DNA from: Sphingobacterium sp. FBM7-1
GTDB taxonomy: Bacteria > Bacteroidota > Bacteroidia > Sphingobacteriales > Sphingobacteriaceae
Assembly (NCBI RefSeq): GCF_020687765.1
Contig: NZ_JAJEWJ010000003.1
Span: 186,001 to 250,000, forward strand
DNA: 64,000 nt
Direction: 5' to 3'
Shown: one piece after another, positions 55,226 to 63,603 of the stretch
Numbering within the stretch: position 1 is the stretch's first letter
Layout: each line of letters starts with the position of its first letter
Notes under the pieces: generated by a model
Told to the model about the DNA's origin: nothing
Databases searched by the model: none
What the model saw: the letters and a program-made list of their open reading frames with translations, nothing else
Position numbers and translations under genes: made by a program

Positions 55226-55260
55226 AAGAGTTTCGTAGAGGATTGCTCCGCGAAACTCTT
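55226..55260 (-). terminator. Hairpin between tatA and the MltD-like gene
   Basis: AAGAGTTTCG and CGAAACTCTT form a 10-bp stem around a loop of about 15 bases. On the minus strand a T-rich stretch (TTTTAGTTTTTT) follows, which fits a terminator for tatA. Confidence 0.6.
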
Positions 55261-55282
55261 ACTTATTCCTTCACCCTCTAAT

Positions 55283-55495
55283 TTAGTTCTGTGGGTTATT
55301 CGTATTATTTGTGTTATTGTTGTTACCAGGGTTCTCGTTGGTATCTTCCCGTTGGCCATCCTTAAACTCCTTAACACCACGGCCCAAGCCACGCATTAAC
55401 TCAGGGATTTTTTTACCCCCAAAAAGTAACAAGACCAAAACTACTATGATAATAATCTCTTGCGTCCCAATAAATAATAATCCCGATGTATACAT
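55283..55495 (-). CDS. tatA: Twin-arginine translocase TatA/E subunit
   Basis: TatA forms the pore of the Tat system, which exports folded proteins. The 70-residue product has a short N-terminal membrane helix ([18 protein letters not shown]), the [23 protein letters not shown] hinge and amphipathic helix, and an acidic, Asn-rich tail ending in [13 protein letters not shown]. tatC is not nearby. It is preceded by its own promoter and lies between the EnvC-like and MltD-like wall genes. Confidence 0.94.
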   Translation of the reverse strand: MYTSGLLFIGTQEIIIIVVLVLLLFGGKKIPELMRGLGRGVKEFKDGQREDTNENPGNNNNTNNTNNPQN

Positions 55496-55535
55496 AGTTT
55501 TAAATTCTTAGCGTTGCTTTCATTATCAACGCATT

Positions 55536-55567
55536 ACAAACATAGATAAAATGTTTGTATTCACGAA
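55536..55567 (-). promoter_or_regulatory. tatA promoter overlapped by inverted repeats
   Basis: The minus strand has TTCG (55564-55567), a 19-base spacer and TATGTTTG (55537-55544). ACAAACAT/ATGTTTGT (55536-55558) is an 8-bp inverted repeat covering the -7 element, and GTATTC/GAATAC adjoins it at 55558-55571. Confidence 0.5.
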
Positions 55568-55611
55568 TACATTTTTAAAAAATCCTGCCGCATAGTCCTA
55601 TTTTCCGTTGG

Positions 55612-56883
55612 CTATTTTGCTAGCCACGAGACCGGATTCATCGCCGTTTGTCCCTGGAATACCCCAAAGTTCACAATCGAATATCCAGCATCCGGATCTT
55701 CCCCAGCTGTCCCGATTTGTTGCCCTCTTCCTACTTTCTGCCCCCTTCTCACCGAAACTGCCTTCAGGTTAGAATAAGAGGTAAAATATTCCCCGTGCTT
55801 AATCACCACAAAACTTCCGATGACCTGCACCACATCCCCCTCGAAGACCGCCTTCACCGGCGCATTGTCCGATGTACGAATCGCCACATCCGAGTTATCG
55901 ATACGGACATTTCGTTCCACCGTTTCAAAACCAAAGTTCCGCACCACATTTCCTTGCGATACCGGCCACGGCAAACGGCCTCTATTCGATTTAAAATCAG
56001 CCGATAGCTTCGCGGCCTCCGGTGTAGACCGAAGCACCTCACTGTCTGATTTCCGAGGCGTAGATTTCTCCACTTCCTCCACCGTCTTACCCGTCCGTTT
56101 AGCCTCAGCTTCCGCCGCCTTTCTGCGCGCCTCTTCTGCAAGTCTACGCTGCGCCTCAATTTCCCGTCGAATCGCAGCCTGGATCATGGCATCAATCCGT
56201 TTCTTCTCCTGTTGTTTCTTACTCAGCTGTCCTCTATAATTCGTTTCTTCCTTTTTCAGCTGACTCAGCTCCTTCGCATGCGCCGAACGATCTTTAGCAA
56301 TGATCGCTTTTTCAGCCTCCTGTTCTTTCAACAGCTTATGCTGCATCTCGCGATCCCTCTCCAGCTGTGCAATTTTCAGTTCAATCTCCTTCTTGGTCTC
56401 CTCAATTTCCGCAGCCTTTATTTTACGCGCATCATTAAACTGCTGCAAATACTTCACCCGTTTAAAAGCTTGATTGAAATCCTTCGACGCAAAAATAAAC
56501 ATCAGTTTATTGTACCCGTTCTTATTGCGAAAAGCAAAAAGAATCATCTTCTCATAATCCTTCCGCATCTTCTCCAGTTCGGCCTTTAAACTATTAACCG
56601 CTTTCGTATTCTTTTGAATATTATTATTAATAAGACGCAGCTCCGAACTGATCGTTTTTATTTTATCTTCCCGTAAACTTAATTGTCGGCTTAGTGCGTT
56701 TACCTCCTTTTGAGAAAGCAGTTTTTCCTGCGTCTTGGCACGCACAATTTTCATCAATTCCGCGATCTCCGCATCTATCCTTTCCCGCTGCTTCTTTAAT
56801 TCCGCACTACTTTGCGCAAAAACACCGCCTACCCCAATACTGCAAACCAACAAGAAACTAAATAGTATTTTTTTTAAATCCAT
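55612..56883 (-). CDS. EnvC-like M23 (LytM) protein with coiled coil
   Basis: A 423-residue secreted protein. The signal peptide (1-23, ending GGVFAQ) is followed by a long coiled coil (about 25-255, with LKKQRERIDAEIAELMKIVRAKTQEKLL) and a C-terminal LytM/M23 domain (about 300-423). The usual metal-ligand positions look degenerate: the His/Asp motif reads NSDVAIRT and the HxH region reads YSNL instead of YxHL. This suggests an EnvC/NlpD-type amidase activator rather than a metallopeptidase; that is an inference. It runs with the DUF4292 and TPR genes. Confidence 0.88.
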   Translation of the reverse strand: MDLKKILFSFLLVCSIGVGGVFAQSSAELKKQRERIDAEIAELMKIVRAKTQEKLLSQKEVNALSRQLSLREDKIKTISSELRLINNNIQKNTKAVNSLKAELEKMRKDYEKMILFAFRNKNGYNKLMFIFASKDFNQAFKRVKYLQQFNDARKIKAAEIEETKKEIELKIAQLERDREMQHKLLKEQEAEKAIIAKDRSAHAKELSQLKKEETNYRGQLSKKQQEKKRIDAMIQAAIRREIEAQRRLAEEARRKAAEAEAKRTGKTVEEVEKSTPRKSDSEVLRSTPEAAKLSADFKSNRGRLPWPVSQGNVVRNFGFETVERNVRIDNSDVAIRTSDNAPVKAVFEGDVVQVIGSFVVIKHGEYFTSYSNLKAVSVRRGQKVGRGQQIGTAGEDPDAGYSIVNFGVFQGQTAMNPVSWLAK

Positions 56884-56959
56884 GAACCGTTTTCTCTTTT
56901 TATCGGCAAAAATAGCCTACAAAAATAAAGATTATTTTATGCTTTTAGGATGAACACCC

Positions 56960-57742
56960 CTAATTTATTACTTTGTATCTACTCGGAACAGAAAATGGCA
57001 TTTCGACCGGCTCGTTAAAAGAAACCCGATTGTATCCCAAACGCGCTTTCAGCGAAACATCTTCTCCTAGGATAGTTAACGCAATATCTTGCGGAAAATT
57101 ATACCCATTTGTTTTCACATAGTCTCCATAAAACGCCTCCATATTATCGCTGCCCCCTACTTCCTGTAAACTAAATTGAAAAGGCCTATTATCTTTATTA
57201 ATACGATATTGATACGCCAGTTCCTCCTTAATCCCAACAACAATAAACTCATCGGTTGAACTCGCTACCTGAACATTATCCGTCCGCAACAAATTCGACG
57301 AAACATTCGCTAACAGCAGATCTTGCAGCGTATTAAATGTAATTCCACGATTCGTATAATTGTAAATATAAGCAAAGGGTTTGGAGATGTATTCCCCCTG
57401 CAATTTATTTAGTATCTTAACACTATCCGGCGTGATCAAAATACGGGCTGCCTCTACACCCAATATCGCCGTAACCGATAGCCAAATAGCGCGGTCCCTT
57501 TCGATACGCACATGCAACGTCACATCGTGCACACTCTTACCCATCTCGACTCTTGTTTTTGCCCGTCCCGAAAACGTATAAAAATCCAAATTATTCATCT
57601 CAAAAGTCTTGATACTCTCGGCGTTGGCCGCACTAATCTCCGTCGGTATATCCGAAGAAGGCATCGTCATCTTTTTCTTCGTTTTACACGAAGAAAAAAG
57701 CAACACACCTACCATAACCCACCAAATTGCTCTACTCCACAT
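56960..57742 (-). CDS. DUF4292 family lipoprotein
   Basis: A 260-residue lipoprotein with a signal ending in the lipobox LLFSSC (Cys19). The rest is beta-rich and matches the Bacteroidota DUF4292 family in pattern (FYTFSGRAKTRVEMGKSVHDVTLHVRIERDRAIWLSVTAILGVEAARILITPDSVKILN), which resembles LolA/LolB folds. Its conserved place between a TPR protein and an EnvC-like protein suggests an envelope role. It overlaps the upstream TPR gene by eleven bases. Confidence 0.85.
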   Translation of the reverse strand: MWSRAIWWVMVGVLLFSSCKTKKKMTMPSSDIPTEISAANAESIKTFEMNNLDFYTFSGRAKTRVEMGKSVHDVTLHVRIERDRAIWLSVTAILGVEAARILITPDSVKILNKLQGEYISKPFAYIYNYTNRGITFNTLQDLLLANVSSNLLRTDNVQVASSTDEFIVVGIKEELAYQYRINKDNRPFQFSLQEVGGSDNMEAFYGDYVKTNGYNFPQDIALTILGEDVSLKARLGYNRVSFNEPVEMPFSVPSRYKVIN

Positions 57743-59444
57743 AACTTTTCGTTGCTATTTTTGACTTTAACGTTTCCACATTCACATCGCTCCCGTCACT
57801 CATGGCCAGTGCCTTTTCCCATTGCTTCACCGCCTCTTTATTATTGCCGGACTTAAACAAAATATCCCCATAATGTTCGTACAGCACCGCCGATGGCGTA
57901 GACCCTCGCACAGCCTTTTCTATCCAAGTTAACGCATCTTTATAATTCTCCTGCTTAAAAAGCACCCAAGCATACGTATCTTGAAAAGTGGCGGAACCAG
58001 GTTCCAATTCATTAGACTGCCGCGAAAGCTTCTCCGCCAATTCCAAATTCTCATTTCGCTCGGCCAGATAATACGCGTAGTTATTCATCGCCGTTACATT
58101 CGTACTATCCAATTTGATTGCCTCCTCATAAGCCACATCAGAAACTGCCGCAAGCTCCAATTTATGGTACAAATCCCCCAGACCCGCATAGATAAGCGAT
58201 TGTAAATACGTATTTTCTTCCCCGCTATTATCCAATGCAGTTTCCATCAACTTTCGCGCATTCTCCGTATCGTCTTTCACCATATAAGCCAAACCCGTAA
58301 AATACAACAACAAGGGATTATTCGGATTTGCTTCTAACGCTTCCAAACCATGATTCACCGCATGATCCACCTCATTAAGCGCCATTTCCACATTCATGAG
58401 CATACGCCACGCATCCACATGCCCCCGGTTGATACCTACAGCGGTAAGAAACAACGATCTCGCTTCTTGCAAATTTCCTCTACGCCACAATACATCCCCT
58501 TTTGCCACATGACTATCCGCAATTCGCGGATGTTTCAACACCAGTATATTCGCTAACTCTTGAACCTGTTCCAGATCAAAACCCGAATTCCCCCGCAACA
58601 AGGTGAACATCACCCGGTGTTTATCCATGTAGTTCACATCCGTTGACTCAAAAGCATGTCGTAAAGCCCCAAACGCCTGTTTACCCTTTTTCCCCGCGGT
58701 ATATGCATCCGCAAGATCCAAGTACAACAACGGGTCCTTCGTATTCTTTAATCCCTTCTCCAGTATTTGTATCGCCTGCTTCGCCGCATTTCGCTCCATG
58801 TAGATGAAACCTAACGTACTATACACCTGTCGAAGCCCAGCATTATTCCGCACATGCGGTAACAATAAATCCTCCGCCTCTTTCCTCCTATCCAAATCCA
58901 CGAGCATCTCCGCCTTCATCACATCCAAGGTATCCGAAGCGCCAAAGCGAGCCACCGCGGCCTCATATATTTTTAAAGCCTCGTCCGACTGCTTCGAAGC
59001 ATGCAGCAACAACATCTTTTCACGATATAGCGCCGCATTTTCGGGATAAAGAGCCATGGTCCGATCAATAACCGAAATCGCACCAGCCACATCCCCTTTA
59101 CTCTTTTGCAGTTCCACCAGATAATTGAGATACAACATATTCGCCGTATCAATACCCAAAGCTTTCTCCGTCAACGAAATCGCTTCGTCGTAATTCCGAG
59201 CCTGTCCGTACAAAAGTGCCTTCGCATACAAAACCTCAGCAGCATCCGGATACTGCGCAATAATATCGTCTAGCTTCGCTATCGCCCCGGTAAAATCCCC
59301 CGTACGCAATTTCCCCTCTACCTCCACCAACATCTGCTTATACGGTTTATCCCCTTCCTGCTCCTGCGCACGAGCACGCTCTATGCAGAAAAGACCCAAA
59401 ACCATAAACAAACCTATAAACGCTATTTTTTTAATTACCTTCAT
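57732..59444 (-). CDS. Secreted tetratricopeptide repeat protein
   Basis: A 570-residue protein with a signal peptide (about 1-26, ending RARAQ) and at least ten tetratricopeptide units throughout (for example AAEVLYAKALLYGQARNYDEAISLTEKALGI and TAMNNYAYYLAERNENLELAEKLSRQSNEL). It has no catalytic domain and probably acts as a scaffold in the periplasm or outer membrane. It starts the TPR-DUF4292-EnvC-like run. The repeat pattern is clear; the partner is unknown. Confidence 0.88.
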   Translation of the reverse strand: MKVIKKIAFIGLFMVLGLFCIERARAQEQEGDKPYKQMLVEVEGKLRTGDFTGAIAKLDDIIAQYPDAAEVLYAKALLYGQARNYDEAISLTEKALGIDTANMLYLNYLVELQKSKGDVAGAISVIDRTMALYPENAALYREKMLLLHASKQSDEALKIYEAAVARFGASDTLDVMKAEMLVDLDRRKEAEDLLLPHVRNNAGLRQVYSTLGFIYMERNAAKQAIQILEKGLKNTKDPLLYLDLADAYTAGKKGKQAFGALRHAFESTDVNYMDKHRVMFTLLRGNSGFDLEQVQELANILVLKHPRIADSHVAKGDVLWRRGNLQEARSLFLTAVGINRGHVDAWRMLMNVEMALNEVDHAVNHGLEALEANPNNPLLLYFTGLAYMVKDDTENARKLMETALDNSGEENTYLQSLIYAGLGDLYHKLELAAVSDVAYEEAIKLDSTNVTAMNNYAYYLAERNENLELAEKLSRQSNELEPGSATFQDTYAWVLFKQENYKDALTWIEKAVRGSTPSAVLYEHYGDILFKSGNNKEAVKQWEKALAMSDGSDVNVETLKSKIATKSYVE

Positions 59445-59560
59445 TATACTATCTTAAATATCCACGGAACCAAACCCCGCCTTATAAAGATGACAAAAAA
59501 AAGTAAAAGTTTAGTCTTTGTATCTTAAAATAGGTTAAATTTTGACGGATAGCATAAAAT

Positions 59561-59593
59561 AAAGCCTGCCCGATCATCTCGGGCAGGCTTTTA
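59561..59593 (-). terminator. Rho-independent terminator after tsf
   Basis: AGCCTGCCCGA (59563-59573) and TCGGGCAGGCT form an 11-bp GC-rich stem with a 5-base loop. On the minus strand T-rich sequence follows. It lies about 22 bases past the tsf stop codon. Confidence 0.85.
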
Positions 59594-59614
59594 TTTCCTC
59601 TTATCGGGGTAAAA

Positions 59615-60451
59615 CTATGCGCCTAACTGCACACGTTTGAACGCTGCAACCGTTAATCCTTTGGAAACAGAGTCCAAGAATTGTGCGATATTCTTCGAAG
59701 AGTCTTTCACGAACTCTTGATTTAACAAGGTCGTATCTTTGAAGAATTTATTCAATTTACCTTGCGCAATTTTCTCTGCCATTTCAGCCGGCTTACCCTC
59801 CGCAATGATTTGCTCTTTCGCAATCGCAATTTCACGGTCGATTACCTCTTGGTCTACACCGTCTTTATCAATAGCAATTGGGTTCATCGCCGCAATTTGC
59901 ATCGCTACGTCTTTACCTGCCTCATCCGCAGTAGCCGCATCAGCAGAAAGCCCAACCAATACACCTAAACGGTAATTTCCGTGGATATAAGCAACCACTT
60001 TCTCCGCAGAAATAGTTTCGTATTTAGAAACATCGATTTTCTCACCGATAACACCTGTCTGCTCAATTAAAGCATCAGCAATTTTCTTACCGTCAAGCTC
60101 TAAAGCTTTCAAGTCTTCCACCGTAGCCGGGTTATTTTGCAAAGCGACATCAGCAATCTTTTCTGCGAAAGCTACGAAATCTGCGTTCTTTGCAACGAAG
60201 TCTGTCTCACAGTTTACTTCCACAACGATTCCGGATTTACCGTCCGCAGTAGCTTTAGCAATAACGACACCTTCGTTAGAATCACGATCCTGACGGCTAG
60301 CAGCAACTTTAGCGCCTTTTTTACGCAAATAGTCAATAGCTGCTTCGAAATCACCGTTTGATTCCACTAACGCTTTTTTACAATCCATCATACCAGCGCC
60401 AGTTTGTTGACGCAATTTGTTTACATCTGATGCAGAAATTTTTACTGACAT
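59615..60451 (-). CDS. tsf: Elongation factor Ts
   Basis: EF-Ts exchanges GDP for GTP on EF-Tu. The 278-residue product has the N-terminal UBA-like domain with VNKLRQQTGAGMMDCKKALVESNGDFEAAIDYLRKKG (about 10-46) and the core signature GIVVEVNCETDFVAKNADF (about 74-92). The length is normal. It lies 180 bases downstream of rpsB, as in most bacteria, with a hairpin in between. Confidence 0.97.
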   Translation of the reverse strand: MSVKISASDVNKLRQQTGAGMMDCKKALVESNGDFEAAIDYLRKKGAKVAASRQDRDSNEGVVIAKATADGKSGIVVEVNCETDFVAKNADFVAFAEKIADVALQNNPATVEDLKALELDGKKIADALIEQTGVIGEKIDVSKYETISAEKVVAYIHGNYRLGVLVGLSADAATADEAGKDVAMQIAAMNPIAIDKDGVDQEVIDREIAIAKEQIIAEGKPAEMAEKIAQGKLNKFFKDTTLLNQEFVKDSSKNIAQFLDSVSKGLTVAAFKRVQLGA

Positions 60452-60540
60452 GTTTTTATTTCTTTAATGATTTTACAATTTGACAGCCCCAAGTATACGA
60501 TGTATATGCAATAGAGGCATTAAACTTTTGTTAAATAATA

Positions 60541-60622
60541 AAAAAACCGGACAAACTTATGTAGACTCCGCGAAGCAAAGCTTCATAAAGGCTAACACTT
60601 GTTTATCCGGCTTTCACACGGA
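60541..60622 (-). terminator. Hairpin terminator or attenuator between rpsB and tsf
   Basis: On the minus strand GCCGGATAAAC near the rpsB end pairs with GTTTGTCCGGT about 55 bases later, with an inner GAAGC/GCTTC hairpin. A run of seven T residues follows. It would end or reduce transcription from rpsB into tsf. Confidence 0.65.
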
Positions 60623-60630
60623 GAAAAATA

Positions 60631-61437
60631 TTATTCTCCGTCTTTTGCTTTACGAGGACGTTTTCCAGCGTTAGCTTCTTCAGCCTCACCGTTATCTATC
60701 GCCGCTTTAGCAGCAACAGCTTCTTTTTCAGCCTCTTCCTCTTTATCACGTTTGCGTTCGTCCAAACCTTCTTGAATAGCTTTTCCTATAAGGCTTGCGA
60801 TTAAGCTAATCGATTTCGTAGCGTCATCATTTGCCGGGATAGGGAAATCAATATTCGAAGGATCAGAGTTGGTATCTACCATTGCAAAAGTAGGGATGTT
60901 CAACTTAATTGCTTCTGAAACCGCGATATGTTCTTTTTTCACGTCGATGATAAACAAAGCAGCAGGCAAACGGTTTAAGTCAGCGATACCTCCTAAAAGG
61001 CTTTCTAATTTTATACGCTCGCGCTGAATCATCAACTTCTCTTTTTTAGACAATACCGCTAATGTACCATCTTTCTGCATTTTGTCGATGTTAGACATTT
61101 TCTTGATAGACTTACGCACTGTTGCGAAGTTTGTAAGCATACCGCCTAACCATCTTTCTGTAACAAAAGGCATATTTACCGCTTTCGCTTGCTCAGAGAT
61201 GATTTCTTTTGCTTGTTTTTTCGTAGCTACGAATAATACTTTACGACCTGATTTTACGATTTGTTTGATAGCTGAAGCAGCTTCTTCTAATTTCGTCAGG
61301 GTTTTGTTCAAGTCGATAATATGGATACCGTTGCGTTCCATGAAAATGTACTTTGCCATTTTCGGATCCCACTTACGAGTAAGGTGACCAAAGTGAACAC
61401 CTGCATCCAATAGTTCTTGATATGTTGTTCTTGCCAT
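60631..61437 (-). CDS. rpsB: 30S ribosomal protein S2
   Basis: S2 is a small-subunit protein near the S1 binding site. The 268-residue product has the N-terminal LLDAGVHFGHLTRKWDPKMAKYIF, the middle VTERWLGGMLTNFATVRKSI and AVSEAIKLNIPTFAMVDTNSDP. The last 50 residues form a highly charged, Ala/Glu-rich tail (EEEAEKEAVAAKAAIDNGEA) ending in basic residues, longer than in E. coli. It lies 18 bases after rpsI. Confidence 0.97.
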   Translation of the reverse strand: MARTTYQELLDAGVHFGHLTRKWDPKMAKYIFMERNGIHIIDLNKTLTKLEEAASAIKQIVKSGRKVLFVATKKQAKEIISEQAKAVNMPFVTERWLGGMLTNFATVRKSIKKMSNIDKMQKDGTLAVLSKKEKLMIQRERIKLESLLGGIADLNRLPAALFIIDVKKEHIAVSEAIKLNIPTFAMVDTNSDPSNIDFPIPANDDATKSISLIASLIGKAIQEGLDERKRDKEEEAEKEAVAAKAAIDNGEAEEANAGKRPRKAKDGE

Positions 61438-61455
61438 TTTTTGATCCTCCTTATA

Positions 61456-61842
61456 TTAACGTTTACTGAATTGGAATCTTCTACGTGCTTTACGACGTCC
61501 TGGTTTCTTACGCTCAACCATACGGTCATCACGTGTCATCAAGCCTTTAGCACGTAAAGCTGGTTTTACTTCTGGGTCAAGTTCTACCAACGCTTTAGCA
61601 ATACCTAAACGTACTGCTTCAGCTTGGCCCTTAACACCACCACCGTTTACGTTAACTTTCACATCAAAATTTCCAGCAGCACCTGCAACCTCTAAAGATT
61701 GCGTAACGATGTACTGCAATGGCAATGTTGGAAAATAATCTTTAAAATCTTTACCATTTACGGTAATATTTCCGCTACCAGCAGATAAGTAAATGCGGGC
61801 AACAGCTGTTTTTCTTCTTCCTGAAGTATTCGTTGTTGACAT
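61456..61842 (-). CDS. rpsI: 30S ribosomal protein S9
   Basis: S9 sits in the head of the small subunit with its C-terminal tail near the P-site tRNA. The 128-residue product shows GRRKTAVARIYLSAGSG at the start, VNGGGVKGQAEAVRLGIAKALVE in the core, and the basic end KKPGRRKARRRFQFSKR. It follows rplM after eleven bases. Confidence 0.97.
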   Translation of the reverse strand: MSTTNTSGRRKTAVARIYLSAGSGNITVNGKDFKDYFPTLPLQYIVTQSLEVAGAAGNFDVKVNVNGGGVKGQAEAVRLGIAKALVELDPEVKPALRAKGLMTRDDRMVERKKPGRRKARRRFQFSKR

Positions 61843-61853
61843 ATGTGCTCTCC

Positions 61854-62297
61854 TTAAAATTTAACTGGTGTTGGCTTTTGCGCCTCATGTTTGTGCTCTG
61901 TCCCAGCATAAACATACAGATTTTTAAATAATTGACGACCTAAACGGTTTTTAGGTAACATCCCGCGAACTGCTTTCTCAACAAGACGCTCAGGGTGCTT
62001 CGCCAACAACTCTTTTGGAGAGGTAAAACGTTGACCACCTGGGTAGCCGGTGTAGTGCGTATACACTTTCTGGCTTAATTTGTTCCCAGTCAACTTAACT
62101 TTGTCTGCATTGATAACGATCACGTTATCTCCACAGTCTACGTGTGGGGTGAACTCCGGCTTATGCTTACCACGGATTACTTTCGCAATCTGGCTTGCTA
62201 AGCGCCCCAAAATCTCTCCTTCAGCGTCAACAACAATCCACTCCTTGTTAACGGTGTTTTTGTTGGCAGAGACAGTTTTGTAACTTAACGTATTCAC
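61854..62297 (-). CDS. rplM: 50S ribosomal protein L13
   Basis: L13 is an early-assembly protein of the large subunit. The GTG at 62297 was chosen as start because the resulting N-terminus ([19 protein letters not shown]) matches Bacteroidota L13, giving 147 residues. The frame stays open 42 codons further upstream, but the promoter lies inside that extension (62365-62396), so it is not translated. Other family features are [29 protein letters not shown] and [22 protein letters not shown]. It starts the rplM-rpsI-rpsB run. Confidence 0.96.
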   Translation of the reverse strand: MNTLSYKTVSANKNTVNKEWIVVDAEGEILGRLASQIAKVIRGKHKPEFTPHVDCGDNVIVINADKVKLTGNKLSQKVYTHYTGYPGGQRFTSPKELLAKHPERLVEKAVRGMLPKNRLGRQLFKNLYVYAGTEHKHEAQKPTPVKF

Positions 62298-62364
62298 TTG
62301 CTTTTGCTTAAATAAAATAATTAATAAATGTTCTATCCTTCTGTAATCGCTACAATAAGGTCTG

Positions 62365-62396
62365 CAAAGGTACAACAACGAAATTAAAAATACAAG
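62365..62396 (-). promoter_or_regulatory. Promoter of rplM-rpsI-rpsB
   Basis: On the minus strand CTTG (62393-62396), a 20-base spacer and TACCTTTG (62365-62372) fit the consensus with a single -33 mismatch. The predicted leader is about 60 bases. Confidence 0.65.
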
Positions 62397-62502
62397 ACAT
62401 TTAATACAAAACCTGTAGATCAAGCCTCCTCACACAAGAATAAAATAAAAAGCCAAAAAAATAAGGCGAATTACGTATTTTGTCACCGTATAGCGTTGGA
62501 TC

Positions 62503-63597
62503 ATGAAATACAAACAAATCAACAACAATTCCATTAATCAGATTATGCTGATCATTATCATCGTATTGATATCGATCCTTGTTTTCAGCAATCTCTCCTA
62601 TTATCTACCCGGTTTTCTGGGAGCTATCACCCTGTATATCCTATTCCGTCGGTTCTATTTTTACCTCACGGAAATTCGGCACTGGAGAAAATCCCTGGCC
62701 AGCATCTTTTTTATCGTATTATCGATCGTCTTTATCGTATTGCCCCTCTGGGCCTTAATCGATTACCTGATCGCCCAGCTCAATAGTTTTCTAGGCAATC
62801 GCGACGAAATCATCGAAAAATTCAACATGCTGAAAGCCTACATGGCCGACAAGCCTTTATTACGCGATATCGATATGTCCGATGCCGCCCTCCTCGCCTT
62901 CCTACAAAACCTGACCCGCTACGTGCCCAGCATACTCAATTCCGTCGTCGAAGTCGTTATCAATATCGTTGTCACGCTGTTCGTGCTATACTTCATGCAG
63001 GTGCATGCCAAAAAGATGGAAATCACCATTTATCGTGCACTACCATTCAGCCGCATGAGCAAACAAGAAATATGGGATGAAGTACACATGATGGTCCGCT
63101 CGAATGCACTAGGCATTCCCATTTTGGGATTCTTCCAAGGTATCGTAGCGATGATCGGCTATTGGATTTTTGGCGTCGAAAGCTATATTTTGCTCGGGTT
63201 GCTCACCGGCATAGCCTCTATCATCCCCATCTTGGGCACCATGACCATCTACGTTCCCATCTGCCTAATCGCCTTCGCGACAGGCTCCCTCGGGAACGCC
63301 ATCGGCTTAACCCTCTATTGTTTCTTTCTAGTCGGCGGTATAGACAATATCCTGCGCTTCACCATCCTAAAGACCATCGGAAATGTACCCCCGATGATTA
63401 CGGTTTTTGGAGTTTTATTAGGTTTAAATCTGTTCGGGATGCTTGGCCTTATCTTCGGCCCATTGATCCTATCCTCTATCGGCGTATTGGTAAAAGTCTA
63501 CAGTAATGAGTACGGAAAAGGTATCGTCAGGCATTACAAACGTAAGCGCATCGTACCACAGCAAGATCTCTCTCCACCTGAAAACGAAAAGAGCTAG
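62503..63597 (+). CDS. AI-2E family transporter (PerM-like)
   Basis: A 364-residue membrane protein of the AI-2E/PerM/YdiK family. Paired hydrophobic segments at the N-terminus (about 13-50 and 65-90), a central amphipathic region (about 90-140) and further segments around 150-170, 205-280 and 295-345 follow the family plan. The sequence GLLTGIASIIPILGTMTIYVPICLIAF matches its conserved loop-helix region. Relatives include Na+/H+ antiporters and exporters, and substrate cannot be told from sequence. It converges with folC after six bases. Confidence 0.85.
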   Translation: MKYKQINNNSINQIMLIIIIVLISILVFSNLSYYLPGFLGAITLYILFRRFYFYLTEIRHWRKSLASIFFIVLSIVFIVLPLWALIDYLIAQLNSFLGNRDEIIEKFNMLKAYMADKPLLRDIDMSDAALLAFLQNLTRYVPSILNSVVEVVINIVVTLFVLYFMQVHAKKMEITIYRALPFSRMSKQEIWDEVHMMVRSNALGIPILGFFQGIVAMIGYWIFGVESYILLGLLTGIASIIPILGTMTIYVPICLIAFATGSLGNAIGLTLYCFFLVGGIDNILRFTILKTIGNVPPMITVFGVLLGLNLFGMLGLIFGPLILSSIGVLVKVYSNEYGKGIVRHYKRKRIVPQQDLSPPENEKS

Positions 63598-63603
63598 AAG
63601 CCC

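Noticed and set aside
62298..62423. N-terminal extension of L13
   Set aside because: The extension contains the promoter and is absent from L13 proteins; GTG at 62297 gives the conserved start.
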